The notes below the pieces were generated by a model. It ran no database searches. It had not been told where the DNA came from and saw only the letters and a program-made list of their open reading frames with translations. Made by a program: the position numbers and the translations under genes. This document shows, one piece after another, positions 9,359-18,662 of a stretch of DNA of 64,000 nt (position 1 is its first letter; the number at the start of each line of letters is the position of its first letter). This DNA is from Micavibrio sp. UBA6212 (lineage in GTDB: Bacteria; Pseudomonadota; Alphaproteobacteria; Micavibrionales; Micavibrionaceae), in contig DISK01000004.1 of NCBI GenBank assembly GCA_002421905.1, forward strand, positions 40,988 to 104,987. The letters are read 5' to 3'.

Positions 9359-9480
9359 TTTTATCCTCTGGAACAGCCCTATCTAAGGTAAAGTCGATCC
9401 AAAAGGCAAGCTTATTTACAAAACTGTTCGAAATTGGACAATTTATTGCCCGAAATGGCAAAAAAGTTTATCCTGAGAGG

Positions 9481-10023
9481 ATGAGTGTCTTTGACAGCAT
9501 CTATTCAATCATTGTGATCCTGATTTTTTCAGGGATCGCCATTTCCCTGATTTACGAGAAAAAAGCTCGTATTTCCCCGACACCTGTTTTGCCCGCTGTG
9601 CGCGCCAAAGTGATGGCGATGCTGGACGCACAGAAGATGACCCCCGACAATATCGTCGATCTGGGCTGTGGCTGGGGCGGTTTGGTACTGAAACTGAAAC
9701 GGCTTTATCCGGTGTGCAAAGTGACCGGATTTGAAATTTCACCACTGCCTTTCTGGTTTTCCCGCCTGCGAACCTCTCTGTCATCCAGAGTTCATATAAT
9801 GCGTAAAAACTTCTTTGATAAGGATATTTCAAACAACGATATTGTAACGTGTTATTTGTCGCCGTATCACATGGAAAAACTCAAACCACAACTGGAAAAT
9901 CTCAAATCCGGCAGTGTGGTTATTTCCTGCTCATTCCCGATAAAAGACTGGATACCGGTGCAAACCGAATATGTGCGCGGTATTTTTGTTATGATTCCTG
10001 TTTTCATGTACATCATAAAATAA
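9481..10023 (+). CDS. Small membrane-anchored SAM methyltransferase-like protein
   Basis: A 180-residue protein with one N-terminal hydrophobic helix (about residues 5-24) and a class I SAM-dependent methyltransferase core. The SAM motif is IVDLGCGWGGLVLKL (about residues 58-72), followed by KVTGFEISPLPFWFSRLR for motif II. The later part is short (NDIVTCYLSPYHMEKL). The substrate is unknown. The putative ribosome site GAGAGG directly abuts the ATG, so translation may be weak or start differently. The sua5 gene begins 11 bases after its stop, suggesting co-transcription. Confidence 0.78.
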   Translation: MSVFDSIYSIIVILIFSGIAISLIYEKKARISPTPVLPAVRAKVMAMLDAQKMTPDNIVDLGCGWGGLVLKLKRLYPVCKVTGFEISPLPFWFSRLRTSLSSRVHIMRKNFFDKDISNNDIVTCYLSPYHMEKLKPQLENLKSGSVVISCSFPIKDWIPVQTEYVRGIFVMIPVFMYIIK

Positions 10024-10034
10024 TATAAAGGCGC

Positions 10035-11018
10035 ATGACCAAAATAGCCGCCCCAACCCCCGAAATTTTAACTGAAGCTGCCGGAATTCTCCGTGAAGGG
10101 GGGCTGGTCGCGTTCCCGACAGAAACTGTTTACGGGCTTGGCGCCGATGCAACCAATGGCGAGGCTGTGGCGCGGATCTTCGCCGCCAAAGGCCGCCCGA
10201 GCTTTAATCCGTTGATCTCTCACGGGGCCGATTTGAATATGCTTTTGAACGAAGCCGAATTTGATGATCGCGCCTTGGCTCTGGCTGACAAATTCTGGCC
10301 GGGGCCGCTCACCATGATTCTTCCTCGCAAAGAGTCTGGAAAAATATCCGATCTGGCCTGTGCCGGATTAAAAACCGTGGCACTACGCATTCCCGATCAT
10401 CCTGTGGCGCTTCAATTGATTGCCCAGGCTGGAATACCGATAGCCGCGCCCAGTGCCAATGCCTCGGGAACGTTAAGCCCGACAGCGCCACATCATGTGG
10501 CGGACAGCTTGGGCGATGCCGTTCCACTTATCCTTGCTGGCGGGGCAACACAATTCGGTCTGGAATCGACGGTTGTCGATTTATCGGGTGCTGACACGGT
10601 GATTGTTCGTGCTGGGGCATTAACGGCCGAAGACCTTGCGGATTGTATCGGTGGGGATGTGACATATGAACTTGCTGCAACGGATAACCCTCGTTCTCCG
10701 GGGCAATTACTAAAACATTACGCCCCCAATATCCCGATTAGGCTTAGAGCGGTAGATGTAGCGCCGGACGAAGCCTTACTGGCGTTTGGCTCAACCAAAT
10801 TTATGGGGATTCGTGGCGGGGGAAAGGCCAGCGATTTGCCGAACAGCCAAATCCGCAATCTCTCGGAAACGGGGGATTTGCTGGAAGCCGCCGCCAATCT
10901 GTTTGCCATGATCCGTCAATTGGATAACCCATCCAACAAAGCCATTGCCGTGATGGATATCCCCGATACTGGCATCGGGATTGCTATCAATGACCGTTTA
11001 AGTCGGGCAGCTCAATAA
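10035..11018 (+). CDS. L-threonylcarbamoyladenylate synthase (Sua5/TsaC)
   Basis: Makes threonylcarbamoyl-AMP from threonine, bicarbonate and ATP, the first step of the t6A37 modification on ANN-decoding tRNAs. The YrdC domain occupies about residues 10-200: FPTETVYGLGADA, IFAAKGRPSFNPL, WPGPLTMIL, and APSANASGTLSPT. After SPGQLLKHYAPNIP (about 215-230) comes the smaller C-terminal Sua5 domain, so at 327 residues it is the long Sua5 form rather than short TsaC. AAAGG precedes the ATG. Convergent with the transglycosylase gene, with only three bases between stops. Confidence 0.94.
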   Translation: MTKIAAPTPEILTEAAGILREGGLVAFPTETVYGLGADATNGEAVARIFAAKGRPSFNPLISHGADLNMLLNEAEFDDRALALADKFWPGPLTMILPRKESGKISDLACAGLKTVALRIPDHPVALQLIAQAGIPIAAPSANASGTLSPTAPHHVADSLGDAVPLILAGGATQFGLESTVVDLSGADTVIVRAGALTAEDLADCIGGDVTYELAATDNPRSPGQLLKHYAPNIPIRLRAVDVAPDEALLAFGSTKFMGIRGGGKASDLPNSQIRNLSETGDLLEAAANLFAMIRQLDNPSNKAIAVMDIPDTGIGIAINDRLSRAAQ

Positions 11019-11021
11019 AAT

Positions 11022-11951
11022 TTAACTGTTATATCGTCCCTGACGAGTGTGATCGGTTTTTAGCAACTCCAGAATATCAATCGGAGACGCAAATCCCTTG
11101 GTTAATCCGGTAATTCCGCCCAGATTATCTGTTGGAGTCCAGCTCGATGACATGGAAGGTGCGGCGGAAGACTTAACCCGCACCCATGATTGTTGTTTCT
11201 GGTTATAAATATGGTCATACCCCTGTTTGACAGTGGCGGCGATTACATTCTGGTCAGCCACCTGATTGATCAGGTCGCTGGAATTCTCGGCGTTACAGGC
11301 AACCGCAGCATCACTTTCGATCTGAAACTTGTTATCAAAGAATGCATAGACTTCGGCCAATGATTTTTCTTGTCCGGACTTGGTGTAAAAAACATTTTTA
11401 TTGGCGGCTGCCGCTTGTGGGAAGGCATCTGCCGCACTGGCAGTCGGGTCAGATCGTAAAGCCTTCAGGAATTTTCCGGCACCCCCGGGGCCCATAAAAT
11501 GCGCCATATAAAGTTCGGTTGACCCAATATCTCCCCCGACACAATTTTCCAGATAATTTTTATTCTCGGAAGCTAATTCTCCGGCCATTAACGAACATAT
11601 TTCCGGATTGTTTCTCAAACTCAGAATTTCGGATTTGGTTTGCTTGCTGGATACCTTGCCGGTATCGCTGATCTGGTCGGCATATTGGGACAGTCCGTAT
11701 TTGTCGCCATACCTGTTCACCATACTAAGCCATGTGGAATCAATAAACTGGTAAAGGCCAGTGGCAGAACTGGTTCCGGCCTTGGCATCACTTTTGAAAG
11801 AGCTTTCGACTTGGGCTTGCTGTAACAGATACGAAAAATCCACGCCGGTTTTGGTGCTGGCGGTTTGGATGGCAGAGGCAATTTTTGCCCCGGCCTTGCT
11901 TTTTAAGGCTTCCAGATTGCTGGAAATGCTTGAATTTTGTCCTGTCAGCAT
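11022..11951 (-). CDS. Lytic transglycosylase SLT-domain protein
   Basis: A 309-residue protein with an N-terminal SLT (lysozyme-like) domain: LLQQAQVESSFKSDAKAGTS contains the catalytic glutamate (VES), followed by ATGLYQFIDSTWLSMVNRYG and a YMAHFMGPGGAGKFL segment. Such enzymes cut peptidoglycan between MurNAc and GlcNAc. No classical signal peptide is visible after the chosen start, which is unusual and suggests export by another route, such as a flagellar or secretion apparatus; that is inference. Two starts are possible: 11951 (AAAGGG upstream, chosen) or 11969 and 12023, which add hydrophobic residues. The C-terminal 100 residues are unrecognised. Confidence 0.83.
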   Translation of the reverse strand: MLTGQNSSISSNLEALKSKAGAKIASAIQTASTKTGVDFSYLLQQAQVESSFKSDAKAGTSSATGLYQFIDSTWLSMVNRYGDKYGLSQYADQISDTGKVSSKQTKSEILSLRNNPEICSLMAGELASENKNYLENCVGGDIGSTELYMAHFMGPGGAGKFLKALRSDPTASAADAFPQAAAANKNVFYTKSGQEKSLAEVYAFFDNKFQIESDAAVACNAENSSDLINQVADQNVIAATVKQGYDHIYNQKQQSWVRVKSSAAPSMSSSWTPTDNLGGITGLTKGFASPIDILELLKTDHTRQGRYNS

Positions 11952-12048
11952 AAAAATAAACCCTTTCATAAATACCTGTTGCAAAGCCCGTGCCAGTAGC
12001 CAAGAATAGGGTAAATGATGCAAATCAATACATTAAGGAAACTCACCT

Positions 12049-13686
12049 ATGCCTGATTATACCCCACCGATCCAAGATATGCTGACCCTGCTGGAAAAAG
12101 TTACCCCCTTGGCTGATCTGGGACGGGATGATCTGGATCTGGGCATGGCCGAAGCCATTTTGGAAGAAGCCGGAAAACTGGCAGGGGATGCCATCGCACC
12201 TTTGAATGAAACAGGGGACAGGTTGGGCGCAATTTGCGAAAATGGATCGGTTAAAACCGCAACAGGCTTCAAGGATGTTTATAAACAATATACTGACGGC
12301 GGATGGAACGCGGTTCCGTTTGACCCCGCATATGGCGGACAAGGGTTGCCATGGTTGATGTCATTTCCCATTCAGGAAATGTGGCAATCGGCCAGCCTGT
12401 CTTTTGGTCTTTGCCCGCTGCTCAATCAAGGCGCGGTTGAGGCAATCTCCACACACGGAACTCCGGAACAAAAAGAATTCTATTTGCCCCGTTTGATTTC
12501 AGGGGAATGGACAGGGACAATGAACCTGACCGAGTCAGGCGCAGGGTCAGATTTGGCTTTGATCCGCACTAAGGCAGAACGCAATCAAGGCGGAACCTAT
12601 CGCATTTCGGGGCAAAAGATTTTTATCACCTATGGCGATCACGATATGGCGGGCAATATCATTCATCTGGTGCTGGCGCGATTGCCTGACGCACCGGAAG
12701 GGGTGAAGGGGATCTCGCTTTTTATCGTGCCAAAATTTCTGACAGACGGTTCGCTCAACGATGTAACATGCGTGGGGGTTGAACATAAACTCGGGATTCA
12801 TGCCTCGCCGACTTGCACCATGCAATTCGGGGATAACGGCGGCGCGCTTGGCTATCTGGTGGGTGAAGAAAATCAGGGTCTGAAATATATGTTCACCATG
12901 ATGAACAACGCGCGTTTGTCCGTCGGGTTGCAAGGTGTGGCGCTGGCTGAACGGGCGACACAAGCCGCGCTTGATTATGCATCCGATCGCAAACAGGGCA
13001 AACCATTTTCCGGGGGCGATACCACAACCATCAATCATCATCCGGATGTCAAACGGATGCTGCTCTCTATGCAATCATTGACGTTGGCAGGGCGGGCGCT
13101 GACCTATCAGGCGGCGTTTTATCTGGATAAAGCGGCAAGCGGAGATGTCTCGGCACAATTGCGTGTTGATCTTTTGACGCCGATTGTCAAATCATGGTGT
13201 ACCGACCTTGCGGTCGAAGTGGCCTCGACCGGAGTTCAGGTTCATGGCGGCATGGGCTTTATCGAAGAAACCGGAGCGGCACAATTCTATCGTGATGCGC
13301 GTATCTTGCCGATTTATGAAGGAACTAACGGTATTCAGGCCAATGACCTGATGTTCCGCAAAGTACTGCGTGATGATGGGGCGGCGATGCTGGCATGGAT
13401 TTCCGATCTGAAGCAAACCGACGACCAAGATATTCTGGGCATGATTGAAAATTTTGAAGACACCACGAAATTTGTTCTTGCCGCCAAATCAAACCCCGAT
13501 CATGTGGCGGCCATCGCGGTTCCTTATCTCAACTTGGCCGGAACATTGGCTGGTGCGGTGATGCTGGAAAAAATTGCGGCGTGTGACTCAACCAAATCAC
13601 ACCTGTTTCGTTTCTACAAAACGCACATCCTGACGCGTGGGCTGGGTTACGCTGCAACGATCCGTCAGGGAATGGAAACTGTATAG
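12049..13686 (+). CDS. Acyl-CoA dehydrogenase (FadE/DmdC-like)
   Basis: A flavoprotein that oxidises acyl-CoA thioesters to trans-2-enoyl-CoA. At 545 residues it resembles the longer group with an extra C-terminal domain (DmdC-like relatives run near 590). FAD and substrate segments are visible: GTMNLTESGAGSDLALIRT, ISGQKIFITYGDHDM, KLGIHASPTCTMQFG and VHGGMGFIEETGAAQFYRDA. The catalytic base is probably the glutamate of PIYEGTNGIQA (about residue 424). AAGGAAAC precedes the ATG. No beta-oxidation partner genes are adjacent. The chain-length preference cannot be read from sequence. Confidence 0.93.
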   Translation: MPDYTPPIQDMLTLLEKVTPLADLGRDDLDLGMAEAILEEAGKLAGDAIAPLNETGDRLGAICENGSVKTATGFKDVYKQYTDGGWNAVPFDPAYGGQGLPWLMSFPIQEMWQSASLSFGLCPLLNQGAVEAISTHGTPEQKEFYLPRLISGEWTGTMNLTESGAGSDLALIRTKAERNQGGTYRISGQKIFITYGDHDMAGNIIHLVLARLPDAPEGVKGISLFIVPKFLTDGSLNDVTCVGVEHKLGIHASPTCTMQFGDNGGALGYLVGEENQGLKYMFTMMNNARLSVGLQGVALAERATQAALDYASDRKQGKPFSGGDTTTINHHPDVKRMLLSMQSLTLAGRALTYQAAFYLDKAASGDVSAQLRVDLLTPIVKSWCTDLAVEVASTGVQVHGGMGFIEETGAAQFYRDARILPIYEGTNGIQANDLMFRKVLRDDGAAMLAWISDLKQTDDQDILGMIENFEDTTKFVLAAKSNPDHVAAIAVPYLNLAGTLAGAVMLEKIAACDSTKSHLFRFYKTHILTRGLGYAATIRQGMETV

Positions 13687-13694
13687 AAAATAGG

Positions 13695-14294
13695 TTAGTC
13701 TCCAGAGGCCGGAGAACTGGCGCCGGGGAACAATGTTTTGAAGATGCCGTTTTCCTTCAAACGTTCGATAATGCTTTGTTTGGCCAATCGGGAACCCAAC
13801 TGTTTTCCGCCATCGCATTTTGTATAGGCATTGGTCATCTGGGCTTCACGAACCATCTCGTTCTCGGTGGTATTTCTTTCGAACAACGTGGCATATTCTG
13901 ACGCAAAACAATCACAGAATTCTTTATAACTATAGGGGCGAGATAGTTTTGCCCATGACTGGCATTGTTGAACGCTAAGGCCTGCCACATCGGCGGCATT
14001 GGGGCATGATTTCTGTGCTTCAATCAACAGGGCGGTGGCATTGGGGCCATCCCCATTTTTCTGCCGCAATTCCAGAAATTTCATGCCTGTACAATCACAA
14101 TCATAATAGGTGCGGGAATAACCATTACTCTTACAGGTTATTGTGACTTGTAGGGCCTCGTCAATTTGCTGGTCGGTGGGGTCGGGCAGTTTTTCTTCAT
14201 AGGGAAGGTAACCACGCGACAAAAAGCTGTCTTCGGCCAAAGCCGGAGTCAAAGCAAAAAATAAAGCAATAAGTGTCAGAAATGACAGACGCAT
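13695..14294 (-). CDS. Unknown secreted Cys-rich protein
   Basis: A 199-residue protein I do not recognise. It starts with a clear signal peptide (MRLSFLTLIALFFALTPALA, cleavage after ALA). The mature part has eight cysteines, including two C-x-C pairs, DCDC and FCDC, which could form disulfides or bind metal in the periplasm. The rest is helical and polar (DPTDQQIDEALQV, TTENEMVREAQMTNAY). There is no good ribosome site. It lies just after mipZ on the same strand with about 77 bases between, so it may be co-transcribed. Confidence 0.75.
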   Translation of the reverse strand: MRLSFLTLIALFFALTPALAEDSFLSRGYLPYEEKLPDPTDQQIDEALQVTITCKSNGYSRTYYDCDCTGMKFLELRQKNGDGPNATALLIEAQKSCPNAADVAGLSVQQCQSWAKLSRPYSYKEFCDCFASEYATLFERNTTENEMVREAQMTNAYTKCDGGKQLGSRLAKQSIIERLKENGIFKTLFPGASSPASGD

Positions 14295-14371
14295 GGGCTA
14301 TATTATGCCGAAAAAGATTAATAAATATATAGAAACAAATAGGGTTTTTGAAAAAATGGCGGGGTGCGGCA

Positions 14372-15211
14372 TTATTTTCTGGCCGGATACCCCTTGATCG
14401 TTTCCGGAGCAATAGACCGCAACAGCTCGCGAACCTCCTGACGGGCGGAAATGGCCGACATGGTCATCTTGTGTTCCGGATCTTCTTTCATATCCAGCAA
14501 GGTCATGCCTTTAAGAAATAATTCACGAAAAATGACCCGTTCACCAAAACCGGGAGCTAAGCGAAATCCATAAAGCTCCGAAATTTGTTCCAATAATTCT
14601 CCAACCTCCCGCTTGTTGCGGGCATCCAGAGAGGACAGGCGGTTACGCATAACGATCCAGTCCAAATTGTGCCCATCGCGGCTTTTCTTTTTCTCGCGTT
14701 GTTCCGTCACCATTTTTGTATATATGGACGGCCCCTTGACGGCTTGTGTTCCTGAATCAATTCTGGCCAGCACATCCAGATCAATAAAGGAATCATTCAT
14801 CGGGGTGATGAGAGTATCGGCGTAAGAATGTGCCAACTGTCCCAGATAGGTGTCCGACCCCGGGGTATCAATGACGATAAAATCTGTGGCATGGGTTAAT
14901 TCGTCGATCGCCATCATGAAAAAATCATGATCCTGCTGTTCTTGCTCTTCCACCGTCGGCGCTTTTGATTTTTCAATCGGGAAATGAACAGGCGAAGGCA
15001 TAGCCAGCTTGTTGCGGGCGATATATTCAAACCGGTTGGCCATATATCGGGTAAAGGTTCCTTGTCTGGCATCCAGATCAATTGTGCCGACCCGATATCC
15101 CAAACGTAACAAACCAATACAGACATGCATGGCGGTGGTCGATTTACCCGACCCGCCTTTTTCATTGCCCAAAACGATGATATGAGCCTGTTGGGAACTG
15201 CCCGCAGTCAT
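14372..15211 (-). CDS. mipZ: Division plane positioning ATPase MipZ
   Basis: MipZ is the ParA-family ATPase that forms polar gradients in alphaproteobacteria and blocks FtsZ assembly away from midcell, working with ParB. The 279-residue sequence shows the Walker A VLGNEKGGSGKSTTAMHV (residues about 13-30), the MipZ-typical GTIDLDARQGTFTRYMANR segment, and TDFIVIDTPGSDTYLGQLAHSYADTLITP for Walker B and the following switch. WIVMRNRLSSLDARNK and GFGERVIFRELF are also family features. AAGGGCTTTTT precedes the ATG. Its presence is a strong marker for Alphaproteobacteria. Confidence 0.93.
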   Translation of the reverse strand: MTAGSSQQAHIIVLGNEKGGSGKSTTAMHVCIGLLRLGYRVGTIDLDARQGTFTRYMANRFEYIARNKLAMPSPVHFPIEKSKAPTVEEQEQQDHDFFMMAIDELTHATDFIVIDTPGSDTYLGQLAHSYADTLITPMNDSFIDLDVLARIDSGTQAVKGPSIYTKMVTEQREKKKSRDGHNLDWIVMRNRLSSLDARNKREVGELLEQISELYGFRLAPGFGERVIFRELFLKGMTLLDMKEDPEHKMTMSAISARQEVRELLRSIAPETIKGYPARK

Positions 15212-15330
15212 AAAAAGCCCTTGAAGAGAAGATAGTCAAAAACGAACTCTATTAAATCACGAAATATCAATGACATAAAGAGTGGATTTTAGGAATTCCA
15301 TAGGGCAGAATGTATCAAAAGGTGAAAAAT

Positions 15331-15579
15331 ATGAAAGATCATCAAGTCAGACAGCAACAACAGAAACGACAAATCGTTCTGCTTATTCATATCGGCTCGG
15401 TATTGGGGGGACTGTTTGGCGTGGCAATCCTGACAAACTGGGAAAATCTGGCCACAATAATGGGCTTGAATGAACAGCTCAGGCAGGTAGTCGGCGGAGC
15501 CTTCATCGTCATATCAGCCATAGAGATAATGGTTGTCATCCCGTTCCTGAAAAAGTCGATAGATAAAAATAAAGAATAA
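15331..15579 (+). CDS. Small two-helix membrane protein, unknown
   Basis: An 82-residue protein with a charged, Gln-rich N-terminus (MKDHQVRQQQQKRQ) and two hydrophobic stretches, about residues 16-38 and 54-74, ending in a Lys-rich tail. I recognise no family. The frame is open from 15282, but AAAGGTG sits at the right distance before the ATG at 15331, so that start is chosen. The function is unknown. It is divergent from mipZ. Confidence 0.6.
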   Translation: MKDHQVRQQQQKRQIVLLIHIGSVLGGLFGVAILTNWENLATIMGLNEQLRQVVGGAFIVISAIEIMVVIPFLKKSIDKNKE

Positions 15580-15594
15580 ATTATATCCGGACGA

Positions 15595-16653
15595 TCACTC
15601 AGACTTAACTCTCTTCAATCTTTCGTGGGCCTTGATCATGGTCTGCATAAATTCCGGTGTGGCGCGGTGTCCGGCATAATGGACGAATGTGCATTTGCTG
15701 TGTGGGTGGGCGTTGTGCAGTTCATACGCCATGGTGGGGGGGCAGACAATATCATACCGTCCCTGTATAATGACAAAATCCTTAATTTGTTTGAGGGCCT
15801 GCTTGGTGTCTTTTGATTTATACCATTCTGTGGGCAAGGGGTGTTGCCTCATAAAGTAAATTTCCAAAGCTCCACGCGCGATTGTATCAAGTTTTTCGTG
15901 ACGTTTCTCGGCTGCACTTTTCTTCTTTTTCTTGCCCTGTTCTGTTTGCTGTTCGGCCTTTTGTTCGGCGTCGGAAATGAAATGGACGGCAACATTTTCA
16001 AACTGGCCTTGAGCCTCGGCAACTCGTAACGCGATCTTTTGATCTTTGCCCATGATGGCTTTATACAACTTTTCCAATCGATCAAATCGCTTTGTCGAAC
16101 GGGGAAGTGTTTTTAACAGCTCGGCTTCCGCTTCCGGAAAAAACAATCCCATGCGATTAATGTACCAATCAATCTCTTGCGGTGTGTGCATCCAGATGCC
16201 ACCAACAGTTAAAGAACGGATGGACTGCGGGTAAAACGATGCATAATAAACTGATAAACAACTGCCCCATGAATAACCGCACACATGCCAATGGCGAAGA
16301 TCCAGCGCTTGACGGATCATTTCGAAATCAGACACCAGCTTGTCCGGTGTGTTTTTGTAAAAGGCTTTTTTCCGGTCATCTGCCACATGCGGAATTGACG
16401 CACCGCACCCGCGCTGGTCAACGGCAATAATCCGGAAATATGACGGGTCATGTTGCCGGACACTTCCTGACTCGGCTTTTATTCCGCCGCCCGGGCCGCC
16501 ATGGACAATCAGGACAGGAACACCGTTGCGGTTGCCGAATTGCTGAACATACAGGGAATGGCCATCCCCGACATCAATATGTTCTGTTTTCCAAGGTTTG
16601 GTGACAGGGAACAGAACATCTTGAAGAGTGAGGCTGTTTTTAATGGAAATCAT
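15595..16653 (-). CDS. Alpha/beta hydrolase, proline iminopeptidase-like
   Basis: A 352-residue alpha/beta hydrolase close to prolyl iminopeptidases (S33), which release N-terminal proline. Visible are the oxyanion HGGPGGG, the DQRGCGAS block, the nucleophile elbow GYSWGS, the acid in IQGRYDIVCPP, and the histidine in VHYAGHRATPE. There is a Lys/Glu/Gln-rich insertion (about residues 235-262, EQKAEQQTEQGKKKKKSAAE) that is unusual for the family. The ATG at 16653 is preferred over 16674 because GAGAG precedes it. A head-to-head peptidase pair with the next gene suggests a peptide-scavenging role, which is inference. Confidence 0.85.
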   Translation of the reverse strand: MISIKNSLTLQDVLFPVTKPWKTEHIDVGDGHSLYVQQFGNRNGVPVLIVHGGPGGGIKAESGSVRQHDPSYFRIIAVDQRGCGASIPHVADDRKKAFYKNTPDKLVSDFEMIRQALDLRHWHVCGYSWGSCLSVYYASFYPQSIRSLTVGGIWMHTPQEIDWYINRMGLFFPEAEAELLKTLPRSTKRFDRLEKLYKAIMGKDQKIALRVAEAQGQFENVAVHFISDAEQKAEQQTEQGKKKKKSAAEKRHEKLDTIARGALEIYFMRQHPLPTEWYKSKDTKQALKQIKDFVIIQGRYDIVCPPTMAYELHNAHPHSKCTFVHYAGHRATPEFMQTMIKAHERLKRVKSE

Positions 16654-16748
16654 AGGAAATTGGCTCTCATGCATTGAGTTTTCAATCGAAACATTCTAGA
16701 TTTGTTATTGTAATCAAACAAGGCTTTTCCAAACAGGGAATAAATAAC

Positions 16749-18590
16749 ATGTTATCAACGCCAGCCGAAAAACTCTCTGCCTTGCGGGCGGAACTAAAAA
16801 ACAAAAATCTTGATGGCTTTATCGTCCCACATGCGGATGAATTTCAAAGTGAATATCTTCCCCCCAATGCCGAACGGCTGGCATGGCTTACTGGTTTTAC
16901 CGGATCGTCAGGTTCTGCCGTTATTCTTCAAGACACAGCCGTGGCGATAACCAACGGAATCTATCATGTCCAGATTGGAAAACAGGTTGATCCGGACAGC
17001 TATCAAATTGTAGTGGCCGACTCATCAGATAAAAACCCTATCGGAAACTGGATTGCGGTGAACGCTGCATCAGGTTCTGTGATTGGATATGATCCGCGTT
17101 TGTTTACACGGTCGCAAATTGAAAAATATGCAGAAGAATCCACAAAGAAAAATATTAAGCTGATCCCTGTCGATCAAAATCCTCTGGACTTGATATGGGC
17201 AGATCGTCCGGCTTCCCCTTTGGGACGGGTTGATCTGTTTCCGGATGTGATCGCGGGGGCAACTTCTCACGAAAAACGCCATAAATTGGCAGCGGATTTG
17301 AAACAGGAAAAAATTTCATCCGTGGTGATAACACAAGCTGATTCCATTTGCTGGCTGCTGAATGTAAGGGGCAGCGATATCGCCTATAACCCGTTGGTGT
17401 TATCCAATCTCATCTTGCATGATGATGGCTCGGTTGACTGGTATGTCGATCGTCGCAAAGTCCCGTCCCATGTGCCTGCGGCATTGGGTGGCGAGGTGAG
17501 GCTTCATGCGCCGGAAAATTTTGAAAAAGATTTGACTGGTCTAAAAGGGGCGGTACAGGTTGATCCGCAACGCTCCTCTCTGGTGGCGGAAACCATTTTG
17601 AAAAAAGCGGGAATTGAAACGCTAGATGGCAAAGACCCTTGCGTTCTTCCCAAATCTTTGAAAACAAAGGCCGAACAACAGGCCATCAAACAGGCACATA
17701 TTCGGGATGGAATAGCCGTCACCAAATTTTTGCATTGGCTTGATTGTCAGGATTTTTCAAAAAATATTCTAACTGAAATGGATCTGGCGGATAAACTCAA
17801 AGAGTTTCGCAATGGTCATGCCAGCTATCTGGGGCCAAGCTTTAATACCATCAGCGGTTGGGCGTCTAACGGCGCGGATGTTCATTACCATGTGACGGCG
17901 CAAAGCAATCAACAAATCACAGGAGATAATCTTTATCTGGTGGATAGTGGAGGCCAATACGAATATGGCACCACCGATATTACGCGCACGATTGTGATCG
18001 GGGATATAAACGAAGATACAAAAGATTCGTTTACGCGTGTTTTGAAAGGTCATATCGCTGTGGCCTCTGCGGTGATGGACGACACATTCGACGGAGCGTC
18101 TCTTGATGAATTGGCGCGCGCGTCCCTGATTGAAAATGGAAAAAATTATAGCCACGGAACAGGACACGGGGTCGGATGTTATCTCGCGGTTCATGAAGAA
18201 ACCACCTACATCTCTCCGGGGAGCAAGGGGCTGACCTTTAAGCCCGGCATGGTGCTCTCCAACGAACCCGGCTATTACCTCAAAGATCATTATGGGATCA
18301 GGCACGAAAACCTGATGCTATGTCAGGAACGGGATGACGGGAAATTATACTGGGAAACGATTACCTTGGTGCCGTTTGATTTGCGGGGCGTGGACTGGAA
18401 GCTGATTGACCCTCCGGAAAAAGACTGGCTAAGATCCTACCACACCCATGTTTTTGAAACACTTTCGCCTTATCTTCTCTCTGAAGAGCTGGATTGGCTG
18501 CGCGAGGTTTGTTTTTCATATTTAGGGGATGAGGGGTCCCATCCTTCAATTACCATGGGAAAAATCGGTTCTCCCCCCTCAATGGGTTAG
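16749..18590 (+). CDS. Xaa-Pro aminopeptidase (M24B)
   Basis: A metallopeptidase that removes N-terminal residues before proline. At 613 residues it is the long form with two N-terminal creatinase-like domains, then the M24 pita-bread catalytic domain and a short C-terminal extension. Metal ligands are visible in DSGGQYEYGTTDITRT (two Asp), the His of SHGTGHGVG, the Glu of LSNEPGYY and the Glu of IRHENLML. AGGGAA lies ten bases before the ATG at 16749; the frame is open to 16674, but that part overlaps the divergent hydrolase. The C-terminal SPYLLSEELDWL is common in this group. Confidence 0.93.
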   Translation: MLSTPAEKLSALRAELKNKNLDGFIVPHADEFQSEYLPPNAERLAWLTGFTGSSGSAVILQDTAVAITNGIYHVQIGKQVDPDSYQIVVADSSDKNPIGNWIAVNAASGSVIGYDPRLFTRSQIEKYAEESTKKNIKLIPVDQNPLDLIWADRPASPLGRVDLFPDVIAGATSHEKRHKLAADLKQEKISSVVITQADSICWLLNVRGSDIAYNPLVLSNLILHDDGSVDWYVDRRKVPSHVPAALGGEVRLHAPENFEKDLTGLKGAVQVDPQRSSLVAETILKKAGIETLDGKDPCVLPKSLKTKAEQQAIKQAHIRDGIAVTKFLHWLDCQDFSKNILTEMDLADKLKEFRNGHASYLGPSFNTISGWASNGADVHYHVTAQSNQQITGDNLYLVDSGGQYEYGTTDITRTIVIGDINEDTKDSFTRVLKGHIAVASAVMDDTFDGASLDELARASLIENGKNYSHGTGHGVGCYLAVHEETTYISPGSKGLTFKPGMVLSNEPGYYLKDHYGIRHENLMLCQERDDGKLYWETITLVPFDLRGVDWKLIDPPEKDWLRSYHTHVFETLSPYLLSEELDWLREVCFSYLGDEGSHPSITMGKIGSPPSMG

Positions 18591-18662
18591 ACAAAGCCTT
18601 TCGGATCGGTATAGTGGCCCATCCGAAAAATTTAGTGAATTGAGTGAAAGAGGCGAAAAGTC

